DNA of 64,000 nt from CAZAPO01 sp044841755 (GCA_044841755.1 JAXOFM010000003.1:350321-414320), one strand, 5' to 3'. Counted from the first letter of the stretch, positions 44,317 through 53,198 are shown. The notes: generated by a model not told the origin, from the letters alone. A program made the numbers and translations.

Positions 44317-46167
44317 CTAATCCTCAAATATTAATATTTTCAAGTTGTATTCTGCTGACTTTCCATTTATAAAGTTTACAAAATGATTTTTTCCCATTGT
44401 TGCGTGTGCATTTACATTGAATATGTCGTATGGTGTTATTGTTGTAGTGTTTGGATTTAGTGTGGTTGCTGGCACTAGTCCTGCTGGGTTTTGATTGTGT
44501 CCTAGTTGCTGTAGATTTTCGTGATGTAGTGGTGCCAAGTTTGAACTATTTCCTCCAATTTTAAATTCTGTGGCGTAAGGAGATATTATTGTTCCGTTAT
44601 CTAGAGTCCATGATTTTGCATTTGTGTCGGTTCCTTCGTATTCTAGGTTTGTTCCTGTTATTCCAGGATATGTATTAGCGTCTAAATAAGGGTCATAATT
44701 AATCAGTTGATCTGCTGTTAATTCTGAAAATGGCGTGTCATAATATGTAGTAGAGTTAGGGAGTCCTAATAATGCATCAATAGCATTCATTTCATCAATA
44801 ACATCTTGTCTACCTGGAGCTGGAGGTAAATAAATTGCTCTGTGCCCTAATATCCATTCCGTTTGATAATAAGGTTTGTAAGCATTTAGGTGTGCAGCTA
44901 ATACAGGTTCTCCTGTTGAATAATTATCCTTCTCAACTGTTGTTGTGTTGTATGTTGCTGTTAGCTCTTCGTTTGTATCTACTAATGGTACATCAAGTGT
45001 TCCACTATTTTTTGTGTAGTGTCCTGTTTTGCTTGATTTAGTTCTATATGTTGTGTTGTCTGGCACATCATCAAAAAATACCATTCCTGTATTGTCAGTG
45101 ATTTGTGAGTCTACAACAGTATCAGTGTCATTATTTATTAGTTCAAGAGTGACTCCTTCTTCAGGTAGTAATGTTTTGTAATTGTACACATAAAAAGTGA
45201 TATCCTGAACATTTGTTACCATTGTTGCTTGAACTACATTGTTACTCTCTCCTTGACTTAAATCTTGTACAATTTCAACTGTTTGAACACCTGCCTTAGA
45301 GAATGTGAAAGTGTATGGAGTGGGATTCACAAGGACAGGATGATTATCAACGATAATAAAACCACTTATTCCAGTTGATAAATTTTTTTCATAGTTTTCC
45401 AGATTACTACTCATAGTAACTGAGACATTTTGAATAGTGAGGCTGTTTTGATCCTGAGCTGTAATATATGCATCTCCTGACTCACTAACATCATAAGAAG
45501 TAATGTTAGCTGCTATTGTATTAGAAGCTCCTTCAAGTACCAGAATATCTTTTGTTCCATCAATAATCCAATCATTATCATTCCACGTTATGACATAATT
45601 ATTTACTAGTCTGCTTTGATTATAATTTAACTTCTTTTCTTTTTTTCTTGAAGGAACAGATGTTGGTCCATCACCTTCACCTCTTTTAATAAATTTTAGT
45701 GATTGTTCCTTACCCTGATGATTCACTTTTACAAAGTATAGCCCATCACTTTGGTTAGTTAACACGTCATAAATGTGTACAACACCATTATTAATAGATA
45801 ACGGAGTAGGTTTGCTTACTAATCTACCATTAAGATCATAGACATGAGTTACTAAGTCTTTTATGTTATCTATTCTTATAAACAAGTTTAAGGCTCCTGA
45901 CGGGTTTTTAGGCAAGTAAATATCTTCTTCAAATATTAAATCAGGTAATGCTAAAGTGCTTTCAGCTTGCCAACTACTAAATGCAATAGCTTCATTTGTA
46001 TTTCCAGAGATTTGATAAACATGTGCACCATCATCAAATAAACTGGTTGCAGTTGCCTCGATTGGCACATTAGATACTGCGTTAAATGTAATTGTACCAC
46101 TTCCTGTATTTTGTGAAAAACAGAAATACGTACTCAGCATTAAAAATAGCGAGGTAGTTTTTTTCAT
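44317..46167 (-). CDS. Secreted multidomain protein with internal T9SS-like domain
   Basis: The 616-residue protein has a signal peptide (about 1-18, ending YFCFSQ). Residues about 95-165 look like a T9SS type A sorting domain (THVYDLNGRLV, then DGLYFVKVNHQG and SLKFIKRGEG), but here it is not C-terminal. Beta-rich domains follow, including a carboxypeptidase-regulatory-like module (about 325-400, VTLELINNDTDTVVDSQITD). The C-terminal part is of unknown fold with HHENLQQLGHNQ near 552. No catalytic site is certain. It carries a long noncoding stretch upstream. Confidence 0.7.
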   Translation of the reverse strand: MKKTTSLFLMLSTYFCFSQNTGSGTITFNAVSNVPIEATATSLFDDGAHVYQISGNTNEAIAFSSWQAESTLALPDLIFEEDIYLPKNPSGALNLFIRIDNIKDLVTHVYDLNGRLVSKPTPLSINNGVVHIYDVLTNQSDGLYFVKVNHQGKEQSLKFIKRGEGDGPTSVPSRKKEKKLNYNQSRLVNNYVITWNDNDWIIDGTKDILVLEGASNTIAANITSYDVSESGDAYITAQDQNSLTIQNVSVTMSSNLENYEKNLSTGISGFIIVDNHPVLVNPTPYTFTFSKAGVQTVEIVQDLSQGESNNVVQATMVTNVQDITFYVYNYKTLLPEEGVTLELINNDTDTVVDSQITDNTGMVFFDDVPDNTTYRTKSSKTGHYTKNSGTLDVPLVDTNEELTATYNTTTVEKDNYSTGEPVLAAHLNAYKPYYQTEWILGHRAIYLPPAPGRQDVIDEMNAIDALLGLPNSTTYYDTPFSELTADQLINYDPYLDANTYPGITGTNLEYEGTDTNAKSWTLDNGTIISPYATEFKIGGNSSNLAPLHHENLQQLGHNQNPAGLVPATTLNPNTTTITPYDIFNVNAHATMGKNHFVNFINGKSAEYNLKILIFED

Positions 46168-46919
46168 AATGGATTAATAGCGAAATATAAAGATAGTTAA
46201 GTAGTTAAATACTTCAAAACTAATGTGATAAAACTCTCAATGTTGAGATGCTTTTAACTTGTTATGTTATAAAAGATTGGTATTTACAATTCACTACTAG
46301 CTGCGAATTCTAACTTAATTAATTACTCCAGAGAAGGATGTTAATGCTATATTAATCTATGGAACTACAATTCTAAATCTTACAGAAACTAATAAAATAT
46401 CCGTGTTAGGAGCACACCTCTTTTTTCTATCACAAAATAAATTACAGATTATAACATAAAAAATTAATTTTCTTAACTGCTTCTAAAATATCAGCTGACC
46501 TAACTATAAAGGTCAAAGATGATGTTTTAGAAGTTTGTTGTTAAGCAACTATTGTTTAATTTTAACTTAAACCCATCAAAGTTGGAGGCAATTTTTTGAA
46601 ATCTGACGTTTTTACAAAAAAAATGGTGTATTTTACTACTTTAAACCGCATCATTTTGGATTTAGGTTGTCAACAAAATGGCTGTTTTATTGCGAATAAT
46701 GCAACAAAATTTAATTGACATGAAATAGGTAAAAACAGAGTTCCTTTTCAGCCTATTTTGGTCGATTTTTCATCTTTCTACAAAAACCCATTGAATTATT
46801 CGCAAAACTACCATAAAGCCTTGATTTTGTTGAATTTGAGAGTTAATTTTAAGCCTGACGACTTATGTTATGATAGGTCTTCATCTCTCCAGTGAAAAAC
46901 AATCTAAATTTAATTAAAA
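46168..46919. other. 752-nt noncoding island DNA with two large imperfect palindromes
   Basis: No credible gene in any frame. Palindrome one (46472-46545): CTTAAC, CTTCTAAAA and GACCT pair with AGGTC, TTTTAGAAG and GTTAAG. Palindrome two (46671-46832): CAACAAAAT and TTGCGAATAAT pair with ATTATTCGCAA and ATTTTGTTG, with inner AAATAGG / CCTATTT (46723-46729, 46752-46758). CAACAAAAT also repeats directly at 46702. Could be a leader RNA, a recombination site or a short element remnant. Confidence 0.65.
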
Positions 46920-47339
46920 ATGGCAAAAAAAAAGAAGGCATTTGTACCTATTGGCAATTTTAGATGGATCAAACGATCGTCACACATTCCAAGAAAAAGT
47001 GTTATGCCTATTTATAAAAAATTGAGACTAAAGGACATTATAAATTGGAATAACCAGTATGTGCGTATTGACATTATGATAGATAAGCATCCGATAGACC
47101 TTTGGAATATGATTTACAACAAGGAAAATGGAAAAAATAGTATCAGCCTTGACAAACGTTCGTTAGAATTATTAAAAAGTCGGGTTAGTGAGCTGAAACC
47201 AGAACTTATTGAAGCTCTAAATAACAAAAAGAAACATCACAAAGACATTAAAAAATTAAAACAAAAATTAAAGGATGGTAAAAATGTTTCTCAAGTAGGT
47301 CGCTTTAAAAAGATTAGATCGGAAAGGATTATAGAATAA
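46920..47339 (+). CDS. Small basic hypothetical protein
   Basis: The 139-residue protein starts MAKKKKAFVPIGNFRW and is very Lys/Arg-rich, with a helical basic C-terminal half (KKKHHKDIKKLKQKLKDG). No signal or TM. Charge suggests nucleic-acid binding; no family recognised. It is convergent with the integrase (4-nt gap), and the palindromic noncoding block lies directly upstream. Confidence 0.65.
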   Translation: MAKKKKAFVPIGNFRWIKRSSHIPRKSVMPIYKKLRLKDIINWNNQYVRIDIMIDKHPIDLWNMIYNKENGKNSISLDKRSLELLKSRVSELKPELIEALNNKKKHHKDIKKLKQKLKDGKNVSQVGRFKKIRSERIIE

Positions 47340-47343
47340 GCAA

Positions 47344-48552
47344 TTATGATCTATTTAATGAAATAACTTCATAATGCATAACGTCAAGTTTATTCTCATC
47401 AAATGCATCCAAATAAATAGCTGTTGTTTTGTTTCCATACGCATGGCCTAATGCTTCAGCTATTAGTTCGTTAGAATAGCCTTGTTTTTTAGCAATATTG
47501 GCAAAAGAATAGCGTGAAACATATCCTGTTAAAGGCAAATCAAGCTCTATTTGCTCTCCTAATCGCTTTAAATACTTATTAGTTGTCTTTACCCATTGTT
47601 TGATTATACATTTAGCTTGCAAGCTGTCTTCAACAACATCGTTTGTCAGAATAGGCAACAAATAATCATTATCATCTCCATGCATATCATCTATTATCTT
47701 CTTCGCTGGAGTAAATAGTCTTACACTATAGAGCTTGTGTGTTTTTCGTCTAGTGTAATGTATTCTATTATTAACAATGTTAGAGCGTTTTAAATAAGCT
47801 ATATCTGTGAAATTAATACCTCTAAGATAGAAGCTCAACAAAAAGTAATTTAAGGCTTTATATTGTGCAGAGTTTCGCTCTAAAGGTAAGCTTATCAACT
47901 TCTTAATATCTCCTTTAGAAATAGCCCTATTTACTGTTCTCTGGGACTTAATGCTAATATCATAGAACGGATAATAAGCTCTATCAACAAGCTTATGTTT
48001 AATTGCCTTATTATAGATAGCTCTGATCGTTCTAAAATAGTTAGAAATGCTATTTTGTTTAAGGCCTTTAAGCTTGAGGTGGTGCTCGTATTTTGTAAGC
48101 AATTCATAGTCCATCTCAGTGAACTGAATATCATGCTTACAGAAAGCTAAAAATCTATTCATAGCGGTTCGATACACAATAGCATTCCCGATATTATTAG
48201 TTGCTAGCATTTCATTAATTAACTGCTGTGTAAATTCTTTAAAAGATTTGGATTGCTTTAATGATCCTCCCTTAATAATACTACGTAACTTTTCGATTGT
48301 AAAATTATCATCAAGCATTAGAATTGCTTTCTCAATGTTATAATACTCTTTAAGTAACTTTAAATTTAGTAATCTAGCGTTGGGATGGTCTGAATTTATT
48401 TCTGTTTCCTCATAATCCCAATACTGTTTAAAGACAGCGAGTCCAGAGTTTATTGTGTATGTGATACGTTGATGTCTAATTTTAAAAATGATGTTGTAAG
48501 TTCCATCAGTTTTTGCTCTGCGAGTATCGAGCTTGATTTTTACTGTTGCCAT
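47344..48552 (-). CDS. Tyrosine site-specific integrase
   Basis: The 402-residue recombinase has an N-terminal Arm-binding domain (1-95), a SAM-like core-binding domain (about 100-200) and a catalytic domain. Catalytic residues seen: Arg in FYLRGINFTDIAYLK, the box II motif YVSRYSFAN (Arg kept, first His replaced by Tyr as in many Bacteroidota integrases), His in ALGHAYGNKT, and the nucleophile Tyr in TAIYLDAFD near 384. It lies 140 nt from tRNA-Arg with its 5' end toward the tRNA, as expected for the enzyme that inserted the younger island. Confidence 0.95.
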   Translation of the reverse strand: MATVKIKLDTRRAKTDGTYNIIFKIRHQRITYTINSGLAVFKQYWDYEETEINSDHPNARLLNLKLLKEYYNIEKAILMLDDNFTIEKLRSIIKGGSLKQSKSFKEFTQQLINEMLATNNIGNAIVYRTAMNRFLAFCKHDIQFTEMDYELLTKYEHHLKLKGLKQNSISNYFRTIRAIYNKAIKHKLVDRAYYPFYDISIKSQRTVNRAISKGDIKKLISLPLERNSAQYKALNYFLLSFYLRGINFTDIAYLKRSNIVNNRIHYTRRKTHKLYSVRLFTPAKKIIDDMHGDDNDYLLPILTNDVVEDSLQAKCIIKQWVKTTNKYLKRLGEQIELDLPLTGYVSRYSFANIAKKQGYSNELIAEALGHAYGNKTTAIYLDAFDENKLDVMHYEVISLNRS

Positions 48553-48577
48553 AATTTAGAAATATTATGGTCAAAGC

Positions 48578-48598
48578 GTGCTTACATTTGTGCTCACA
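48578..48598. repeat. Paired GTGCTYACA motifs upstream of the integrase
   Basis: GTGCTTACA at 48578-48586 and GTGCTCACA at 48590-48598, spaced 12 nt. A matching pair lies just inside the other island end (43197). Candidate integrase arm sites or operator. Confidence 0.45.
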
Positions 48599-48656
48599 AT
48601 TCGTCAGAAAGTAGTCAAATTATCTGATTCTCTGGAATAGTTGAAACTAGTATAAA

Positions 48657-48689
48657 CAAAAATAACCTCCTGTAAATCAGAAGGTTATT
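48657..48689 (-). terminator. Terminator after tRNA-Ser-Pro-Arg
   Basis: On minus, stem AATAACCT / AGGTTATT with inner CTG/CAG pairs is followed by TTTTTG. It ends the tRNA transcript and now belongs to island DNA. Confidence 0.8.
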
Positions 48690-48692
48690 ATG

Positions 48693-48766
48693 TGATCGCG
48701 ACAGGATTCGAACCTGTGACCGTCTGCTTAGAAGGCAGATGCTCTATCCAGCTGAGCTACGCGACC
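48693..48766 (-). tRNA. tRNA-Arg (anticodon TCT)
   Basis: 74 nt; acceptor GGTCGCG / CGCGATC with one G:U pair, discriminator A, anticodon loop CTTCTAA, T loop TTCGAAT. No CCA encoded. It is the integration target for both islands: truncated copies of it lie at 43091 and 35943. Confidence 0.97.
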
Positions 48767-48773
48767 TATTTTG

Positions 48774-48848
48774 TCGGGGTGGCAGGATTCGAACCTGCGA
48801 CCTCCGCGTCCCAAACGCGGCGCGATAACCGGGCTACGCTACACCCCG
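48774..48848 (-). tRNA. tRNA-Pro (anticodon TGG)
   Basis: 75 nt; acceptor CGGGGTG / CACCCCG, discriminator A, anticodon loop TTTGGGA in the stem CGCG/CGCG. Seven nt separate it from tRNA-Arg. No CCA encoded. Confidence 0.97.
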
Positions 48849-48855
48849 AAAATTG

Positions 48856-48939
48856 CGGAGAGACGGGGATTCGAACCCCGGCAACACTTTCGCGTTGACA
48901 GATTAGCAATCTGCTGCATTACCACTCTGCCACCTCTCC
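48856..48939 (-). tRNA. tRNA-Ser (anticodon GCT)
   Basis: 84 nt with a long variable arm; acceptor GGAGAGG / TCTCTCC, discriminator G, anticodon GCT in ATTGCTAAT. It is the first tRNA of the minus-strand Ser-Pro-Arg transcript. Confidence 0.96.
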
Positions 48940-49046
48940 TATCCTTGTTCTTTAAGAACGTCGCACTAATATTTCAAATGCGGATGCAAATGTAACTTTT
49001 CATCTTAAAGAACGCAAACTATTTTTTTAATTTTTTGAACAAAATA

Positions 49047-51101
49047 CTATTCTGGATATTCAATTCTCAGATGGTAAATATTTGCCAACTTACGTTTCAA
49101 CACTTTTTTAATTACTTGTATCTCCTTAAAGGTTATATCTGCATTTAAAAATTGTTCTTCTTCAACTTGTTTGTTTATTATATTTTCAACAAACTCATCT
49201 ATTTTTGAAGACGTTGGTTCTTTAAGGCTTTTAGAAGCAGCTTCTACGCTATCGCACATCATTAAAATTGCTGTTTCTTTGCTAAATGGTCGTGGTCCAG
49301 GATACTTAAAGTCTTCAATATCTAAATTCTCGTTATTCTCTTTTTCCTTACGATAGAAATAATAGACAACATTTGTTCCATGATGTGTTCGAATAAAATC
49401 GATTACCCGATCAGGAAGGTTATACTTTTTTGCAATCTCAATACCATCAATAACATGGTTGATTATAGTACTTGCGCTTTCTTTTGCAGAAAGATCATCA
49501 TGAGGATTTATTCCTGTAGATTGATTTTCGGTAAAATAAGTTGGATTCTTCATTTTACCTATGTCATGATACAATGCTCCTACACGTGATAACATAGCAT
49601 TAGCACCCACTTCATTTGCCGAAGCCTCTGCCAAATTTGCAACATTTAACGAATGATGAAAAGTTCCAGGTGCTTTGTTAGACAATTCTTTAAGGAGTTT
49701 TGAATTAGTATCTGAAAGCTCTAATAATGACACATCGGAAACTAAACCAAATAACTTCTCATATGCATAAATAAGCGGTTGTACAAAAAGAGTTGCTAAA
49801 CCACACAACACAAAGAGCACGAAGGTTTCCCAATTTAAATTATCTATACTTCCTTCATGTATCACAAAAAAAGCAAAATAAGCAACTATATAAATGAGCG
49901 TAATTTGTCCTACTGAAATGAATAAGTTAGCTCTTTTATAAAGTTCTGAAACCGTTAATATAGTTACTATACCAGCAATAATTTGCAGGAACATATATTC
50001 GTAATTATTTGTAACAACAAACCCTAATAGCAAAACGGTTATTACATGCGTAAAGAGACCCAATCTAGCATCAAAAAATGCTTTAAGAACTAAAGGAAGA
50101 ATACATAATGGAACTACATACAAGTAAGTAGAATTGTAATTAATAACCAAAGTGGTTAACAGAACCATCAATGAAATATTGAAGAATATGAAAGTTACCT
50201 TCGTATTATTATCATAAACTTCAACTCTATACTTCCGCAAGAAAAGAAGCAACATTAATAAAGCTAAAGCCACTAGAAGCGTATATGCTGCAAGTATCCA
50301 GTTATAGTTTGCCTCACTCCATACTTGTGATTCATATTCAGACTGTAACGATTCCAATATCTTATAAGTATCACCTTCAACTACCTCTCCCTTAGATATT
50401 ATTAGTGTTTCTCTGGCCACTTGACCTCTAACTGGTGAAACCTTATTTAACTCTTCTTCTAAAGCGCTTTGAGTAATACTTTCATTTAGAGAAACATTTG
50501 GCTTAATAATATCAAAGAAAAGTGATAAATATTGAGAATTATATGAAGTGAGTTCCTGCTCTTGAATTAAACCCTCTAAATAAGACCTAAATTCTCCAGT
50601 CTTGACAAAACTTGAATAGTTAACAGTTCCTACTTGGTTTCTGCTTTCTAGTAATATAACCAACTTATTCGGTTCATAGTCATACTGCTCATCTAGAACA
50701 CCTCGTTTGTAGATTTCATCTAATATTTGCAAACCTCTATTATAAAGACGATTTCTATTACTTCTATTTCTAATAAGGGAATCCGTGAACTTCACAGAAA
50801 ATTGGTCCTCGTAAATAGCTTTTACATTTTCAACTGTATCAACACTTATGTTAAAATAAGGGCTTGCATTATTTTCAATTGTGCTACGCTCAACTTGAAG
50901 TTCATCTTCAGATTTCTTTATTGCAAAATCAAAAGGAGCATACAAATTTTCAGATTGCCAAGGTTTTCCTCTTTCAAAACTATATTTAAATTTTCCACTC
51001 TTCGGAAACAAATAGACAATTAAAAAGGTTGTGGCTATAAAAAGAAGCACCTTATAAATCAAGGAATGATGCTTATAAATCTTGTTAATGAAGTCTCTCA
51101 T
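49047..51101 (-). CDS. pgpH: PgpH-type membrane HD-domain phosphodiesterase
   Basis: The 684-residue protein has an N-terminal TM, an extracytoplasmic 7TMR-HDED domain (about 45-265), seven TM segments (about 270-460) and a cytoplasmic HD domain: HHSLNVANLAEASANEVG, then LYHDIGKMKNPTYF and HHGTNVVYYFYR. The domain order is that of PgpH enzymes that hydrolyse cyclic di-AMP to pApA. All HD metal ligands look present. Substrate is assigned by family. Monocistronic, between the tRNA cluster and the thiolase gene. Confidence 0.9.
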   Translation of the reverse strand: MRDFINKIYKHHSLIYKVLLFIATTFLIVYLFPKSGKFKYSFERGKPWQSENLYAPFDFAIKKSEDELQVERSTIENNASPYFNISVDTVENVKAIYEDQFSVKFTDSLIRNRSNRNRLYNRGLQILDEIYKRGVLDEQYDYEPNKLVILLESRNQVGTVNYSSFVKTGEFRSYLEGLIQEQELTSYNSQYLSLFFDIIKPNVSLNESITQSALEEELNKVSPVRGQVARETLIISKGEVVEGDTYKILESLQSEYESQVWSEANYNWILAAYTLLVALALLMLLLFLRKYRVEVYDNNTKVTFIFFNISLMVLLTTLVINYNSTYLYVVPLCILPLVLKAFFDARLGLFTHVITVLLLGFVVTNNYEYMFLQIIAGIVTILTVSELYKRANLFISVGQITLIYIVAYFAFFVIHEGSIDNLNWETFVLFVLCGLATLFVQPLIYAYEKLFGLVSDVSLLELSDTNSKLLKELSNKAPGTFHHSLNVANLAEASANEVGANAMLSRVGALYHDIGKMKNPTYFTENQSTGINPHDDLSAKESASTIINHVIDGIEIAKKYNLPDRVIDFIRTHHGTNVVYYFYRKEKENNENLDIEDFKYPGPRPFSKETAILMMCDSVEAASKSLKEPTSSKIDEFVENIINKQVEEEQFLNADITFKEIQVIKKVLKRKLANIYHLRIEYPE

Positions 51102-51198
51102 TTAAGGCTTTAAGATAATCTCAAAAGTAATAAAATTAAGTGAGCTTAACTATATAATGATAATGAAGTAATCCTTCTTAATTGTAGCAAATTTTAAT

Positions 51199-51206
51199 TA
51201 ATTTCG
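51199..51206 (+). promoter_or_regulatory. Candidate -7 box for the thiolase gene
   Basis: TAATTTCG lies 22 nt before the ATG, one mismatch from TAnnTTTG. A TTG at 51182 is closer (14 nt) than normal for the -33 box. Weak. Confidence 0.3.
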
Positions 51207-51228
51207 CAGCATATTAAAAATTAAAAAA

Positions 51229-52407
51229 ATGGCTAAAGAAGTTGTTATTGTTTCAGCAGTTAGAACACCAATAGGTAGTTTTATGGGTGCTTTATCTACT
51301 GTTCCTGCTCCAAGATTAGGTGCAATTGCTATTAAGGGTGCTTTGAATAAAGTTGGTTTAAGTACAGATCAGGTTGATGAAGTACTAATGGGTAATGTAG
51401 TGCAAGCTGGAACAGGACAAGCTCCTGCTAGACAAGCGGCCATTTTTGCTGGTATTCCAGATGCTGTTCCTTGTACTACAGTAAATAAAGTTTGCTCTTC
51501 CGGAATGAAAACTGTGATGCAAGCTGCACAGGCAATTGCTTTAGGTGATGCAGATATAGTTATTGCTGGTGGAATGGAAAATATGAGTTTAATACCTCAT
51601 TACTATCACGCACGTACTGCCTCTAAATTTGGTCCGATTACTCTTGAAGATGGAATGCAGAAAGACGGATTGGTTGATGCTTACGATAAAAACGCTATGG
51701 GAGTTTGTGCAGACGCCTGTGCTGTTGAATATGACTTTTCCAGAGAAGATCAAGATACTTTCGCCATTCAATCATACACTAGATCTGCAAGTGCTTGGGA
51801 TTCTGGAAAGTTTGATAATGAAGTTGTTCCTGTAGAAGTACCTCAGCGAAGAGGAGAACCTGTTATTGTAGCTAAGGATGAAGAATACTCTAATGTGAGA
51901 ATGGAAAAGATTCCCGCTTTACGTCCTGCATTTACTAAAGATGGTACGGTTACAGCTGCTAATGCGTCTACTATAAATGATGGTGCAGCAGCAATGGTAT
52001 TAATGAGTAAGGATAAATGCAACGAACTCGGTTTAACACCATTAGCTACGATTAAAAGTTACGCTGATGCTGCACAAGAACCTAAGTGGTTTACTACAGC
52101 TCCAGCCAAAGCTTTACCTAAAGCTCTAGCAAAAGCAAACATATCTATTGATGATGTGGATTATTTTGAATTTAATGAAGCTTTTTCTGTTGTTGGTTTG
52201 GCGAATATGAAAATTCTAGGTTTGAATGACAGTAAAGTAAATGTCAATGGTGGAGCTGTTTCTTTGGGACATCCACTAGGTTGTTCTGGCGCTAGAATTA
52301 TAGTTACCTTGCTTAATGTATTAGAACAGAATAATGCAAAAATTGGCGCTGCAGCTATTTGTAATGGTGGTGGTGGTGCTTCTGCAATTGTTCTAGAACG
52401 TAATTAG
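51229..52407 (+). CDS. Acetyl-CoA C-acyltransferase (thiolase)
   Basis: The 392-residue thiolase catalyses condensation or cleavage of acyl-CoA and acetyl-CoA. Active-site Cys is in NKVCSSGMKTVMQAA (near 88); the C-terminal motifs NGGAVSLGHPLGCSG (His near 348) and CNGGGGASAIVLERN (Cys near 379) are intact. The length fits an acetyl-CoA acetyltransferase. Whether it acts in beta-oxidation or ketogenesis is unclear. The peptidase gene follows at 7 nt. Confidence 0.93.
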   Translation: MAKEVVIVSAVRTPIGSFMGALSTVPAPRLGAIAIKGALNKVGLSTDQVDEVLMGNVVQAGTGQAPARQAAIFAGIPDAVPCTTVNKVCSSGMKTVMQAAQAIALGDADIVIAGGMENMSLIPHYYHARTASKFGPITLEDGMQKDGLVDAYDKNAMGVCADACAVEYDFSREDQDTFAIQSYTRSASAWDSGKFDNEVVPVEVPQRRGEPVIVAKDEEYSNVRMEKIPALRPAFTKDGTVTAANASTINDGAAAMVLMSKDKCNELGLTPLATIKSYADAAQEPKWFTTAPAKALPKALAKANISIDDVDYFEFNEAFSVVGLANMKILGLNDSKVNVNGGAVSLGHPLGCSGARIIVTLLNVLEQNNAKIGAAAICNGGGGASAIVLERN

Positions 52408-52414
52408 TATTTTA

Positions 52415-53164
52415 ATGCTGTACGGAATTTGCAACTTAAGCATTGCTTCTTTAAGATCTGAACCATCAGACAAATCTGAACTGATTTCACAGATACTTTT
52501 TGGTGAACATTTTAAGGTCCTTGAAAAGCGTAAAAACTGGAGTAAAGTTAGAATTGCTTACGATAAATTTGTAGGTTGGGTTGACAACAATCAGTACACA
52601 GAAATATCAGAAGATAAATATAAAAATTTAGAAGGGGAAGATATCATTTACTCATCTGACCTTGTTGAGTTTGTTGAGAATAATTCAAAAGAATTAGTTC
52701 CAATAGTATTGGGTTCTTCACTAAGCAGCCTCAATCTACTTTATTACTCACATGATGGTAGTACTATAACAGGGAAACAAAGTAAAGAAGACCTTCTTAA
52801 TACGGCTTTTTTGTACTTAAATGCTCCATACCTAAGTGGAGGAAAAACACCTTTTGGAATTGATTGCTCTGGTTTCACGCAAATGGTTTATAAACTAAAT
52901 GGGTATAAACTATCAAGAGAAGCTTCACAGCAAGCAACACAAGGAGAAGCATTAAGCTTTATTGAAGAAAGCGAACCCGGAGACCTTGCTTTTTTTGATA
53001 ATGCAGATGGTGATATAATACATGTAGGAATTATAATGAAAGACAATTATATTATACATGCTTACGGTAAGGTTAGAATTGATCGTTTAGATCATTCTGG
53101 AATTTATAATGTCGACAAAAAAGAGCATACACATAAATTAAGAGTGATTAAAAAAATCATATAA
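52415..53164 (+). CDS. NlpC/P60 (C40) cysteine peptidase with SH3 domains
   Basis: The 249-residue protein has no clear signal peptide. Residues 1-115 hold bacterial SH3-like cell-wall-binding folds (ASLRSEPSDKSELISQI). The C40 domain has DCSGFTQMVYKLNGYKLSRE (Cys near 151), HVGIIMKDN (His near 203) and a third polar residue in IHAYGKVR. Such enzymes cut cell-wall peptide crosslinks or stems. Lack of a visible signal peptide is odd for a wall enzyme and common for this Bacteroidota family. Confidence 0.9.
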   Translation: MLYGICNLSIASLRSEPSDKSELISQILFGEHFKVLEKRKNWSKVRIAYDKFVGWVDNNQYTEISEDKYKNLEGEDIIYSSDLVEFVENNSKELVPIVLGSSLSSLNLLYYSHDGSTITGKQSKEDLLNTAFLYLNAPYLSGGKTPFGIDCSGFTQMVYKLNGYKLSREASQQATQGEALSFIEESEPGDLAFFDNADGDIIHVGIIMKDNYIIHAYGKVRIDRLDHSGIYNVDKKEHTHKLRVIKKII

Positions 53165-53166
53165 AT

Positions 53167-53198
53167 AAAAAAGGGATTGCAGCTGCAATCCCCTTTTT
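53167..53198. terminator. Strong bidirectional terminator
   Basis: Perfect 20-bp palindrome GGGATTGCAGCTGCAATCCC (53173-53192) with A-run before and T-run after. It separates the peptidase gene from the convergent TPR gene. Confidence 0.92.

Larger units (their letters stand above)
35943..48692. mobile_element. Two genomic islands stacked at tRNA-Arg
   Basis: Three direct copies of the tRNA-Arg 3' portion bound two segments: 35943-43091 (7.1 kb, no integrase) and 43091-48692 (5.6 kb, tyrosine integrase next to the intact tRNA). The outer copy is the most decayed, fitting an older insertion. Contents are accessory: DUF6090, secreted proteins, amidohydrolases and a broken gene. Boundaries are inferred from the repeats. 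Confidence 0.72.

Noticed and set aside
44317..46167. Metzincin zinc protease site at HHENLQQLGHNQ
   Set aside because: The pattern is close to HExxHxxGxxH, but the second and third His are both Gln, so it cannot bind zinc in that way.
48692..48995. Two plus-strand reading frames of 68 and 74 codons
   Set aside because: They run antisense through the three tRNA genes; text such as ATGFEPVT is the usual false translation of tRNA.
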